A DNA stretch of 64,000 nucleotides from contig JADCRB010000006.1 in NCBI GenBank assembly GCA_021464245.1, positions 4,020,280-4,084,279 of the forward strand. Reading direction: 5' to 3'. The translations under genes and the position numbers were made by a program. Within the stretch, counting starts at the first letter, position 1, and each line of letters starts with the position of its first letter. Under the pieces are notes generated by a model. That model saw nothing but the letters and a program-made list of their open reading frames with translations, made no database searches and was not told the DNA's origin. Source of the DNA: Carallia brachiata. Taxonomy: Eukaryota; Streptophyta; Magnoliopsida; Malpighiales; Rhizophoraceae. This document shows, piece by piece, positions 51,409-64,000 of this stretch.

Positions 51409-52551
51409 ATGTCTTGCTCCAATCTAACAATGTGGGCATCCTCAAAACCTTCTCTTTCGGACACCTCTTCACTTTCTTTTCGCTCGTCTCTCAACCCTTT
51501 TCAGCTTCCAGCTCACAGGTCAGCAGCCACCAGCAGCAATCCCTCGGGATCCTCCTCTTCTTCTGTAACCCCAATTCACTGCGGTCTCCGCGAGCTCCGG
51601 AGCCGTATAGATTCAGTGAAAAACACGCAGAAAATTACCGAGGCGATGAAGCTTGTTGCGGCTGCAAAAGTGAGGAGAGCACAAGAAGCTGTTGTCAATG
51701 GCAGGCCTTTCTCTGAAACTCTGGTGGAAGTGCTTTACAACATCAACGAACAGCTCCAGACTGAGGACATTGATGTGCCTCTCACCACGGTCCGGCCAGT
51801 CAAGAAGGTTGCTTTAGTTGTTGTAACTGGTGACAGAGGTCTTTGTGGGGGTTTCAATAATGCAATTATCAAGAAAGCAGAACGAAGAATTAAAGAACTG
51901 AAGGAGCTTGGACTTCAATACACCATCATTAGTGTTGGTAAAAAGGGTAACTCCTATTTCATCCGCCGGCCTTATATCCCAGTTGATAGGTTTCTTGAAG
52001 GCACCACTCTCCCAACAGCCAAAGAGGCTCAGGCCATTGCAGATGATGTGTTTTCACTGTTTGTTAGTGAAGAGGTTGACAAGGTGGAGCTTTTGTACAC
52101 AAAGTTTGTGTCTCTGGTTAAGGCTGATCCTGTTATCCACACTTTGCTTCCACTCTCCCCTAGGGGAGAGATTTGTGATATTAATGGGATCTGTGTTGAT
52201 GCTGCTGAGGATGAGTTCTTCAGACTGACAACAAGAGAAGGGAAATTAACCGTGGAAAGAGATGTGGTCAGGACTCAAACAGCTGATTTCTCACCAATTC
52301 TGCAGTTTGAGCAGGACCCAGTACAGATTCTTGATGCCTTGTTGCCATTATACTTGAACAGCCAGATCTTGAAGGCATTGCAGGAGTCTCTAGCCAGTGA
52401 GCTCGCTGCTAGAATGAGTGCCATGAGCAATGCAACTGATAATGCTCAGGAATTGAGGAAAAGCCTTTCAATTATTTATAACAGGGAGCGCCAGGCAAAG
52501 ATTACAGGAGAGATATTGGAGATTGTTGCTGGTGCCAATGCTCTAACTTAG
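51409..52551 (+). CDS. ATPC1: Chloroplast ATP synthase gamma subunit, nuclear-encoded, single exon
   Basis: Central shaft of the CF1 part of the thylakoid ATP synthase, coupling proton-driven rotation to ATP synthesis in the chloroplast stroma. 380 aa, intact. Residues 1 to about 56 are Ser/Thr-rich and lack acidic residues apart from one Asp, a typical transit peptide. The mature part starts near GLRELRSRIDSVKNTQKITEAM, the conserved N-terminal helix. VTGDRGLCGGFN (139-150) is the family core. EICDINGICVD places two cysteines at 256 and 262, six residues apart, inside the chloroplast-specific insert. In spinach this pair forms the thioredoxin-regulated disulfide, so this is the redox-controlled photosynthetic form rather than a mitochondrial one. 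It ends with the signature ITGEILEIVAGANAL. The leader CACCACCACC precedes the ATG. Confidence 0.98.
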   Translation: MSCSNLTMWASSKPSLSDTSSLSFRSSLNPFQLPAHRSAATSSNPSGSSSSSVTPIHCGLRELRSRIDSVKNTQKITEAMKLVAAAKVRRAQEAVVNGRPFSETLVEVLYNINEQLQTEDIDVPLTTVRPVKKVALVVVTGDRGLCGGFNNAIIKKAERRIKELKELGLQYTIISVGKKGNSYFIRRPYIPVDRFLEGTTLPTAKEAQAIADDVFSLFVSEEVDKVELLYTKFVSLVKADPVIHTLLPLSPRGEICDINGICVDAAEDEFFRLTTREGKLTVERDVVRTQTADFSPILQFEQDPVQILDALLPLYLNSQILKALQESLASELAARMSAMSNATDNAQELRKSLSIIYNRERQAKITGEILEIVAGANALT

Positions 52552-55500
52552 TGAATTTTATCACGGTTTTCCTCTATCCAGCAATATCCCCAATTCTGCT
52601 TCTTTTTAGGTAAATTCAGGGGTGTTTACCAATTCATTCAAACATGCTTCTTCTTATAAGAACAATTATGCGATAAAAAGATACTTCTTTTTCCCCGTTG
52701 TAATTCTCCGATTTTCCCCTTTGTAATTGTCCAATTGCATTAACTCCTTGCAAAATAAAAGGGAGCTCCCCGGGGTCTCGAGAAGAGTTAGATGTATCTA
52801 TTCTTAATTCTTCAGGTCTCGATGAAATAACCTTATCATTGCACTAACCTCACCTTTCAACTTGTTGCATTACGAGATATGAAATCTATTTTGTCACACT
52901 CAGCTAATTTTTACCGTCCTGTTTGAAGGTTTCATTAAATGAATGTCTATATATCTTCAACTAAACGTACAAATTTCTTGTTGTGTTTACTGCTTCTCAT
53001 TGTTGTTGGATTAATCAAAGAGTTCTTTTCCATGGCTCTGCTGTAATTGTACTGTCATGCTATTTCATTTTCCTTTTTCCTTGTGGCTTCAAATTCAGAA
53101 ATGGCCTGCCTGAATTATTGTTAGATCTTTCCTGATGGTATACAATCATAGAGAGTGAAGCTACCGTTTGGAATGTAGTTGTTCCCACTTTGGGGATTCA
53201 AGTTGAGCCTTGGAAAATTTTTCCTGTAAACGATGCTTTTAGAACCAAAGGCAACTAATTTATCAGATTTCAGGACTAATATCAAACCTCATTGTTCTTG
53301 TAGGAAAAAATCTGTCGGGTAAGTGCACATAGCCTTAGATATCCTAGGTGCATTTTATTTTTCAACTGGGAGTCACGGTTGTGGGGACTTTGCTAGGAAT
53401 CTCGAGTTTTTCAGCAAGGATTTTTCCTCATCAACATGAAAATGTGGCCCCAACTTACTACTTAATTTAAGATGTGCCGTCATTAATCATTGTGGCCTAA
53501 TAGGTAAAGGATTTCATTCTTATTATGTGGTAATGAGTTCAAATGTTTGTCAAGGTGTTTCATAAGACTAAATGTATGTATAGCCTTACACAGTTTTGGG
53601 AGCAGTTGGTGACTCTTGTTGGATATCATGGAGTTTGGTTTTTTAGGGACTTGGTATAAATGTCTAACTCGCTGTATAGTACGATTAACGCAATCTTTGT
53701 TGTCAGGATTATAAGGTGTCAGTACTGCTTTTCTATATTTTTTTTGTCAAAAAAATGAATTAAGGTGCACCGAAAATGATGTTGGTTTGTCAGGATTCTC
53801 TCATAGGCATCATTTTCTTTAATGTTGGAACTGATTTGTTGACCTTTTTCAAACTTTAGCAGCCAAGTGGCCATAGGTTTTCCGTAATTGATTAACAACT
53901 TCTTGTGCATTGAAAAACAGATAATTGGAGGATCCATTGTTGGTTGCACCTTTTAGTTATGAGTTGAGCTTTGTCTTGGCAGTACTTCTTGTTGGGAAAG
54001 GATCCATTGGAGGACTGCCTGATTCCATGTGCTTTAATATGTCATTGATAAGGTTCTTGGCTAATTTGGCTTGATGGTTATGTCCATGGAATATGTTAGA
54101 AGATGGTCTACTCACAATATTTTGCCTTTGCTCCTTGTGAAGGACCAGGCTTCCTTTAATTCTCTCCCAATTATTTAAGCAACATGAAAACAGAGTAAAT
54201 GTTCTTTAGACTCTGCCTAAAACATTTCTGAGAAGTCTGGTTTGCAAAAAGATATCAGTGGTGCCAGTAGACAAAAACAATGTGACAATTCATCCATTCA
54301 AATATCTTTTAAATTGCTAGGTAGACCATATGCACATTGCATGCCTTTATCTGGTTGGTACCCTTCTCACCCCTTCTAACAGACTTGAAAAGCATGACCA
54401 AAATCCTTAAAACTATACTAAAACATAATAAATTCCTAAATCTAGGTTTTTTTTTTTTTGTTCGTCAAATGTTTAGGATGTCTCCAATTTAAGATTAAAA
54501 AGAATTTACAGACTATCTTAAAACTTAAATTTAAGAATTTTAAATAGAATTTTTGACTCCTATTTCGAGAAACAAATGATGGATGAAAATAGATTGAGAT
54601 AACTCGTAACTGAGACAACCTACGTATGCCAATATAAATGGTGTTTGATAGTAGAAATAAATTGTAAAATTAAGTCTAGTTAAGCTGTTGAAACCTGATT
54701 TTTAGTTTGGGGACGCAATCGTGGAATGGTGTAACGTTTGGCGATGAATTATACTGCACCCTAAAACTTATTAAGGTTTAAAGCAGTTTCATAACAAATC
54801 ATAACTTCTACTAAATTTTATTTGCTGCTTATAGAGTTATTTTCTTCGGTGGGACGTGGGAGCAGCATTTGTTTCACCATAATTATCACTTTATACTTAA
54901 TCTAAGAACTTTTTTTCCTACATATTATGCCTGTGATTTGGAAGCTACCATGAATTAACGAGAGAACATAAAAGCTATTTTCCCCCCCCAAAAAAAAAGA
55001 GACAACATAAAAGCAAATGATGACACGATAAGGCAAATGGCACAACTACGCAATCTGGTAAATTTTTGTGATAATTTGTTCACAAGCAGGTCAGACAAAT
55101 GCCAAACCAACTGGTCTTTGTAATTTGTTGTTTGCGGCTCGTTCTTCAAAGAAACAAATTTTTTTTTTTTTTTTTTTTTTTTTTCTGAAAGAAAAGGCAA
55201 AGTCGGTGTAAAAGAAGAGAGGATAACAGCGAGAGTGCGAAGTTGATCACTCTATATAAAGCTATTACTTTATGTCAACTAGGCAAACCGAGATCCTCTT
55301 TTTTACAATTAAAAAAAATTCTGTTAATTAGAAAATTTATTAATTCTTTTATTTTTAAAATAAAAATTTAAATTTTAATTATTAAAATATCTTATAAACT
55401 CTAAACTTAAATGTCCCCACTGATTGTCCCAACTTTTACTCATTTTAATTTTAGTTTGACTCATCGTAAATTTTTAATTTAAATGATATTGACAATATTT

Positions 55501-56470
55501 TAATAAATGTATCTTTTATTTTTTTTAACTATTACCTTCCTTTCCAACTTATTAGTCTAAATTTAAAATATATATATATTTTAGTTGAACTCTTTTTTTT
55601 TTTTAACACAAAAATCCAACCTATCTTTGACAAACCAAATCCCCACTTTTCCTTCTTTTCTTGCACCCTCGCGCAAAAAGCCACTTGATTTCTCGTCGAC
55701 GGCTACCAACGCCATCATGTCCTCTTGATTTCTTCAGTCAAAAAGACGACTCCTCGCAGTCATCCGGCGGCCAACAAGATCTCACCCACAAAGTCAACGT
55801 TTCTTACTCACAATTTTCAGGAGGCAGAACAGCATCAATACTGTCTGATTAAAATAAAAGGCTTAAAATCGGTAAAAAAAAAAATAAAAATCAAAAGGCT
55901 CAAAATCAGGAATGATGGCACAACAGCTACTGCGTCGCTCGTACTATCTGTAACGATGTCGTATCAATTAGCCAATGGGTGACGTATCGGGACGGAATTT
56001 CTTCAAACGGACGGAAAACAATGTGTTGAGCACACAACTGTTTTCGTGTTGCGATAAAAATTGAACTTATTTATTATTTATAACACCTAAATTATAAATA
56101 TATATTATCCATCTTTTGAGGCCCGATTGGTTCTTTTATTGTCTTTCTATTTTTCCCCAACTGCTTGCTCTTCCCGTTCAAGAGAGGAAACGAAATCAAT
56201 CGATTTTCCCTCTTTTTCGTGTTGGGTATGTGAGAAAGTTTCCATCTTTGCACACTAAATCGCTTGGTCTTTGTTAATTGCTTTGTGGGTAGTTTTGGTT
56301 TCAAATTCTTAAAAAAGTCTTGTTTGTCCAATGTGTAAACGAGGTTGCTTTGATGGGTTTGTGTGAAAGGAGCGATTTTTTTTTTCTTTTTTTTGCTTGT
56401 GATTGTGGAGTTGTGATGTTTAGATGTTTGAAATTCGCAGGTGGTCGGAATTTGAGGCGCCAGTATCGCC
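52552..56470. other. ATPC1 3' UTR, intergenic DNA, ATG8 leader
   Basis: 52552-52760 is likely ATPC1 3' UTR. 52800-54400 has moderate AT and no recognised frame; 53719-53949 (- strand, 76 aa) is open but unassigned. 54400-55600 is AT-rich with poly-T/poly-A runs (55158-55184). 56100-56470 looks like the ATG8 5' UTR; an intron with acceptor ..TTCGCAG before 56442 is plausible. Confidence 0.4.
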
Positions 56471-58587
<2,117 letters not shown>

Positions 58588-59486
58588 GAGTAAATGAAAA
58601 CTTGCAACATGTAAATTCTCAGCAATGATACGTAAATTTTCTATATAATGCCCTCATCTGCACATGCATTCCCTTCAAATCAATGATACCTTGTCTTATT
58701 AAGTTAGCCCTTAAAGTGGTCTAATTAACCTTTGGTGGGTTTGTTTACGTTTTTGTTTTTAGTAATCTGACAGTTTTGTCGTATTTCATGGCTTCTAGAC
58801 AGTTGCAACTAGCAAGATGAAAAGTTTCGTTATTGCTTCCACTTAAAGTCAGTCCAATAGACTCGGTTGCAATGATCATAAGAATGGACTCTGAACTGAA
58901 TCATTTGCAGAATGTTTCATCACCTCATCAGTTGTAAGATACTTCTTAACGTAGATTCCCATATGGTTTTAAACGAATGAAATATACACATATATATATA
59001 TATATATATATTATACACATGTCACCATGTCCCAGGCATAAGATCCTGACTTGATGATTGTAGAGTTTAACCCCATTTGGATCAAAGCCTCAAGAATAAG
59101 TGAGTCATATCATAAACAAGCTCATAATGGCTGCATAAAACCCATATCTGGGACTGGGTTATATTTGATCATCTTTTTCTGTAATGCTATTGTGACTCAA
59201 GTTGTATAGTCATTTCGTCCCCTTAAGTCTCTTGATGCATTACTGTACACAGTTTTGGCTCGCTCACCGAGCCTAACCATTTTCGTGTATATAGACTAAG
59301 ACGTAATTTGAATGATGATTTTTTGACGTCAATTCAAAGCAGTAAACAAGATTGGATGACATGCATTACCACAAAATGGAGGAAGAAATAACGAAATGTA
59401 GCTCAAGTGGTACTGGAGTTGCATTCAGGACTGAATATCGGATCTGGGTTTTTGGAAATAGTAAGAGTGTAATGAGCTTTCCACAT
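58588..59486. other. ATG8 3' UTR and intergenic
   Basis: 58588-58700 is probable ATG8 trailer. The rest is unique moderate-AT sequence with a TA microsatellite at 58987-59012. No gene seen. Confidence 0.5.
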
Positions 59487-59723
59487 TCATCTGGGGGAGC
59501 CTTTTTTCCAGCATATGCTTTTGACCCACTTGACGCTGTTGGAGGCCCCACTTCTGATCTTCTGTGCTCCCCTGATCGCAGCTCCTTTGACTCTATTAAG
59601 TCCTCCTTTTCCCCCAGCCTTGCTGTTGCTGTTCCCTTTCTTGTTTGCATCCTTGTCTTCCTCCATGACCCCAATGCCTCCTGGACCCCATTGATCTGCC
59701 CAGCTAGGTGCCTCACTATCCAT
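59487..59723 (-). CDS. Small conserved plant protein, 78 aa
   Basis: Single-exon frame starting MDSEAPSWADQWGPGGIG, followed by an Asp/Glu then Lys/Asn/Gly-rich middle. A basic Ala/Lys helix follows (GLNRVKGAAIRGAQKIRSG), then SNSVKWVKSICWKKG near the end. I recognise this layout (SWA.QWG..G.G.M.ED near the start, amphipathic lysine-rich helix, G..WVK near the end) as a small protein family found across angiosperms, with no established function as far as I know. There is no signal peptide or membrane segment. The start ATG is the first in frame with the conserved motif; a longer frame on the same strand (59366-59785) is in another register and lacks conserved sequence. Confidence 0.7.
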   Translation of the reverse strand: MDSEAPSWADQWGPGGIGVMEEDKDANKKGNSNSKAGGKGGLNRVKGAAIRGAQKIRSGASNSVKWVKSICWKKGSPR

Positions 59724-61583
59724 TGCTTCTTACTTTGACCTATGAAGCCCAGAATCTGAGGAGAAAAATGTATATGACTAACCAATGCTCAACAAAAATG
59801 ATTGCTTTTATTGTCTTGAAGGGAAAACCAAAGGCAATTTATTATATCCATGGCAATCAATTACAAAGAAGAAAGTAAAGAGGCTTGCTTACCAAAATAA
59901 ACATGCATCTTATGAAGGCACAGGAAAAAGATCCCAAAAAATAAACATTCACAACAATTCAACCATACAAAATCAAGGAGCAGATCAGGAAAGTTCCCTT
60001 AGTTGTTGGCAGAGAGGGAAAGAGTCTTACCTTATGGGGAGTAATGATCCTTGATTGAAAACTTGTTGTGGGTGCTAATGAAAATTGATTAAAAGTCCAA
60101 GAACTCTTTTTAAGATGATGAAAAGAAAGGGAAGCCACATGTAGATGCTCTGTCTCTAACCCCAATTATGCTTTTGTAAAAGGGACTTGCCAACTCTATG
60201 GTTTCCTTCTTGTGAAGCAAACGTTGTTTTGACATCACCCCTTTATTTATTTACTTAATTGGTTTTTTAATATTCTTTGGAGTAGGTATCATTTTAGGTT
60301 GCAACAGCAGTCAAACATGGATAAACATGAACACACTGTTTTTCACTGATCTACCTTGCACTGCCTATTTTTATATTGGAAGACTTCGTGGCCAGACCAC
60401 CACGGTAGCTTCATGTCTATCTACTTGGACCTTTCATAAGTAACAACACATCTGCCTAACATCATCTAGCTGGTGGTAATCAGACAGTATATCTAAATAG
60501 GAAGTGGAGAGTTCCAACCCCACCTCTTACCAATCCCATCTCCATTATATGTGCTAAGGGCTATGAGGGAGGCCAAAAAAAAAAAAAAAATTTCTGCCTA
60601 ACATTAGAGACTAAATGTAGAAAATTACATCATAGATAGTCTATAAATGTACATTAATGACCCCAAGAAATTTCTTTTAGGACTGCTGCTCCAATAAGTG
60701 CCCTGAGCATGTGGGGCGTTTATATGTAATACATGATTGCATGGCAATAATTGGGGGTTTAAGCATAAGATATTCAATTAGCGTCCCACTGTTCCTCACT
60801 AATCACTGGCAATTACATTACAGAAATTCCAATGCATTATTTCTGAACTAAAAATTGTGTGGAGTGGAAAGTGTAGAGTGAATGCAAGCACAGAGTAGAG
60901 GTGATAAAGTGCTCCCAACATTCAAACCTGCACAATTCCAGACGGTTAAGCTGATTGTGGCCTTTTTAAGGCATTGATTCACAACTTGAACCAACTTGGC
61001 GACCTTTAAAAAAAGTAACAACCTTATTCTTCCGTCAAAATTCGCCCTCGACTCCAAGTCTCACCACTAGATTATTCAGGTATTTCCAGCTCAACATCGT
61101 CACCCTACTTTTTAGAATAGTTGATACACAACTGTCACTAGTTGAATATACTGCACAAAACAAAAACTAAAGCAGATTAAAGCAAAATCTACAAAAGCTA
61201 AAGCGATACTCAAAGCCAACTGTCTGCCTGCTCTGCGTACATTAAAAGAAAACTAAAGGGACGGTGTCACTTAAACAACAGGTCTCTTTTTAGCTTGAAT
61301 GAAGAGGATAAAAGAAAAAAACAATGAGCTAATGAAATGGAAGGTAAGAGAAAACAGTTTAAATTGAACAAAACTTGGGTGTGCAATAAAGTGTGGTCAA
61401 TCAATTCACTTTCTAAGATCAAAGTTGCCAATGAATCTCATTCATAGACCAAAACCTTGTAGGCCCAGTCATTGCATAACAAGATGGTACATCTACATTG
61501 TGCTTGCAGCCCCAAAAAAGAGAAAAAGACACAGGCAGTATTGTAACATTTTCCCTATTGGTCATTTCACTTCCCCAAAGACC
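59724..61583. other. Intergenic region between convergent or tandem minus-strand genes
   Basis: 59724-60170 is probably the 5' UTR and promoter of the small protein gene. 60170-61400 has no recognised frame. 61400-61583 is probably 3' UTR of the ankyrin gene. A poly-A run lies at 60577-60590. Confidence 0.45.
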
Positions 61584-64000
61584 TTACTTTGGTTTCTTTA
61601 CGGACTTGGATTTCTTCATTTTACTAGACTTATCATCGATGCTTGTCCATTGGTATCCAGCAGGGATGACAAATGGATCCATCTGTTGTTTCCCAATTGA
61701 AGTAGAAGAAGAACGTTGGTGGTGCTGCTTGTTTCCCAACTGGCTGCTGCTGCTGGTGTTTCGTCTGAGCCATGACGTGGCGGCTGACATGGACGAGGAA
61801 GGCGTGGATGATGAAGCTCTTTGATCATCCTCTGATTCTCCTCTGCCTCCATGACCAAAATACCTTGGACTTGAAAGTGGAGTGTAGAACTGTTCGGTTG
61901 GCTGTAAATCAACGAACTTGGTGAACGTAATCACCACTCTCACTGTGGGGACCACCGGGATCGCTACCTGTCCCAAGCCCCCCACAACATCAAACAAGCA
62001 ATCACCACCGTTAATCAAAATCACATCCATACAAAAATTCATCAGCTACTAATCCACTATACGTCTATTCTAGGCCAGCACTCCCCAAACTTGCCACATC
62101 AGCAAATTGGTTAGAAAATCCAGCTGACGTGGCAAAACACTCCGGTATGTTTCAAATGGAATTGAGAGGAGGCAAAGTAACAGACAAAGGAAGGATCATT
62201 TGGGACCCACAAACCATCACCGCCCGATTAAAGGTGGACAATTCTGATAGAGACCATCTGATCTTGACCATGACATTCCATAACAAGGTAAGGACCCGAA
62301 CAGTAAGAAACAGACCCCACAAGCTTCTCCTACACTAATCGGAGTTAAGAGACATTATTCTAATAAGAATGATAAAATCTTGCTATTTTGAAGTTAATAT
62401 TTTAATAATTGTCTTAATTAAAATTAAAATTAATATTTTTAAAATAAAATTAATAATTTTTAAAAATATAAAAATAACAAATATTTTAAAAATTACCACC
62501 TTATTTTAAAAATATCTAACTTTAATTTCAACAAAAAAAAATTAATTAAAATACTAAATTTAACAACTTAATGGGCCTCATTCACTAAAAACAAAAAAAA
62601 AAAAAGAGGGTCCCAAAGGTTGAAATGTAGGTCCCGCTCTCAAGCGCAACCTACGGGTTCCACAAATTCCAATTTAGAAACTAGTACAATTAATTTTGCT
62701 AAGGTATGGAAGGGCCTTACCTTGACCGGAAACGTTCCCGGCGGGAATTTGGTGGTGAGCAGCTCACGCATCCTACGCACAGCCTTCACTTTATTGGCCA
62801 AAATATCAAGTAACGGCAGTAACTCCTCCGTTTTCAACGGAAATTGATCCGTTAACCAGACTGACGGCCTCAAGCTCCTGATGTATTCCTTTTCCTTCGT
62901 CTGCGGAGCCGGCGCCGCCATTGCAACCGCCGCCCGCCTCTGCGGCTGGGAAGACAAAAATATGGAAGACGACGAAGAAGACGGAATTATGTCAACGCTC
63001 TTCCTTCCCACCGTCACCCATTCTCTCTCCTCCCTCACAAAGCTACTGTGCCTCCTCCCGTCGTTATTATTGAACCCGAAACTTGGATTTTCTGCGACCA
63101 GAAATCCGTCGTCGTCTTCGTCGAGCTCTAGAGGCAGAACCTGTTCGCTTCCTGCGACGTCGTTTTCGCTGCTCGCAACTTTACGCGACCGGAAACTGAA
63201 AACTACGTTGTGAACCTCGTACACTTTGGCTTTCCATTCACCTACTGATTCGGTCTTCTCCTGTCTTCTCCAGTTAGTTCTGCCTACGAGCTCGGCTTTC
63301 GTGACGTCCATTCCCGGCCTGTACACGCTGGTCTGGGAGCAGAATCCGGCAATGTCGGACTCGCTCATCGGAGCTCCGGCGTTCTCGAATGCGTCGAGGA
63401 TCTTGCGATCGTCGTGGTTGAGTACAATTAAGGAACCAGGAGGCACGTTGTGGATTTGGTCGCCGTCTCCGAGGAAGAGGAAGCTCTGGTCGGCGCGCTG
63501 GATTTTCAAGCCGTCGAAGCCGGCCAGGGAAGTATCGGCTCGGAGATTGCCGTCGCGCTTCCAGATCTTGTAGGTGTCGGAGGGAGCGATCTTGCCGACG
63601 AACGGGATAACGGAGCTCTCGAAGTGGAAGGAAATCTCCATGTAGAAGTCCCGCATTCTGCGGAGAACGGCGATAAGGCGAGGCAAACGGCGGCGCCACT
63701 TGGCCCAAGCGGAGCGATGGTGGAGTCGAACTAGAATCAAAGCAATCTCCGAGCTGCGGCGGCACAACGCCTCCTGGAGAGGGTTCCAACCAGCAGAATT
63801 CTGGAGCGAAACGTCGGCGCCAGCGGAGGCGAGAGTACGGGCGGCAAAAGCGTCGTTCAAGCGGACGGCGAGGTGGAGAGGAGTCTCGCGGAAGGGGACG
63901 TCGCGGCGATCGAGGACGGCGGAGATCTGGTCGGCGAGACGCTCCTGAGCCAAGGAATCAGACTCGGTTTGGATGTGAGAAGGATCGGGGAGACGAGGGA
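61584..64000 (-). CDS. ANKRD13-type ankyrin repeat protein (5' end outside window)
   Basis: Ankyrin protein with the GPCR-chaperone-1 domain seen in the ANKRD13 family; animal members act in endosomal trafficking of ubiquitinated receptors, and plant roles are unclear. In-window exons: 62721-64000 (open to the edge) and 61584-61967, separated by a 753-bp GT..AG intron. The visible part starts near PRLPDPSHIQTES, so roughly 30 codons including the start Met lie beyond 64000. Ankyrin repeats: DVPFRETPLHLAVRLNDAF and GADVSLQNSAGWNPLQEAL. Core domain: RRMRDFYMEISFHFESSVIP, SDTYKIWKRDGNLRAD, LAGFDGLKIQRADQS, PGMDVTKAELV, WRRQEKTESVG. Then FPLKTEELLPLLDILANKVKA, and in the last exon VAIPVVPTVRVVITFTKFV, with a Ser-rich, Lys-rich tail ending KSVKKPK. 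The variable linker is shorter than in many relatives. No lesion in the visible part. Confidence 0.95.
62390..62545. repeat. AT-rich hairpin repeat copy in ankyrin-gene intron
   Basis: taaaattaatatttttaaaa and attttaaaaattaccacctt with ttattttaaaaatatctaac form an imperfect inverted repeat, similar to the copies near 28.4 and 39.2 kb. It sits within the intron 61968-62720. Confidence 0.5.

Noticed and set aside
52762..52782. Clustered SacI, SmaI and XhoI-like sites resembling a cloning linker
   Set aside because: Surrounding sequence is continuous native ATPC1 trailer with no vector sequence; taken as coincidence.
59366..59785. 139-aa minus-strand frame over the small conserved gene
   Set aside because: It is in a different register from the conserved 78-aa protein and carries none of its motifs.
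60470..60570. GAGTTCCAACCCC-like B-box, a possible SINE
   Set aside because: The A-box is not convincing and the ends are undefined, so it was left as intergenic sequence.
62129..62338. 69-aa plus-strand frame upstream of the AT hairpin
   Set aside because: It extends from the end of the ankyrin-gene exon region into its intron on the opposite strand, with no motif.

Overview
This window is nuclear DNA from a flowering plant, almost certainly a eudicot. The genes have many introns with GT..AG borders, the intergenic DNA is very AT-rich, and the genes are plant-specific (CDPK, COP10, nuclear-encoded chloroplast ATP synthase gamma with a transit peptide, R3-MYB, Tat-lineage retrotransposon). 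The species cannot be named from the sequence alone.

Layout. (1) 2.8-6.6 kb, + strand: an eight-exon calcium-dependent protein kinase of 565 aa. (2) 7.7-9.4 kb, - strand: a four-exon COP10 gene, the E2-like protein without a catalytic Cys; exon 3 carries two apparent one-base losses. (3) 12.2-12.5 kb, - strand: a relic of a phenolic O-methyltransferase (OMT). (4) 15.5-26.7 kb, - strand: a two-exon OMT gene split by a complete ~9.9 kb Tat-lineage Ty3/Gypsy LTR retrotransposon (16426-26318). The element has a 5-bp target duplication, PBS, PPT, RT (N-terminus broken), two RNase H domains and integrase, and it lacks a recognisable gag core and protease. Between integrase and the 3' LTR it carries an uninterrupted 207-aa open reading frame for a WUSCHEL-type homeodomain protein, with homeodomain, WUS-box and EAR-like tail. 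This is the most interesting object in the window. (5) 26.7-35 kb: AT-rich DNA with PPR relics, a MULE-type MITE with a 10-bp target duplication, a 450-bp solo LTR and a tRNA-derived SINE-like segment. (6) 35.1-35.7 kb, - strand: a three-exon 75-aa R3-MYB of the CPC/TRY class. (7) 36-41 kb: AT-rich, with a PPR relic and a long foldback element. (8) 41.4-48.3 kb, + strand: an eight-exon acidic GON4L-like nuclear protein of about 1,400 aa; exon 1 has two apparent one-base losses. (9) 51.4-52.6 kb, + strand: single-exon ATPC1. (10) 56.5-58.6 kb, + strand: five-exon ATG8. (11) 59.5-59.7 kb, - strand: a conserved small plant protein. (12) 61.6-64.0 kb, - strand: an ANKRD13-type ankyrin protein whose 5' end lies beyond the window.

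The genes do not form one pathway: this is ordinary plant gene neighbourhood with a repeat-rich centre. Two themes stand out. First, a retrotransposon appears to have acquired a developmental regulator and sits inside a specialised-metabolism gene whose frame would be exactly restored without it. Second, isolated one-base deletions recur in otherwise well conserved exons (COP10, GON4L-like, and the element's RT). That pattern suggests residual assembly indels, so frame-based pseudogene calls here should be made with care.
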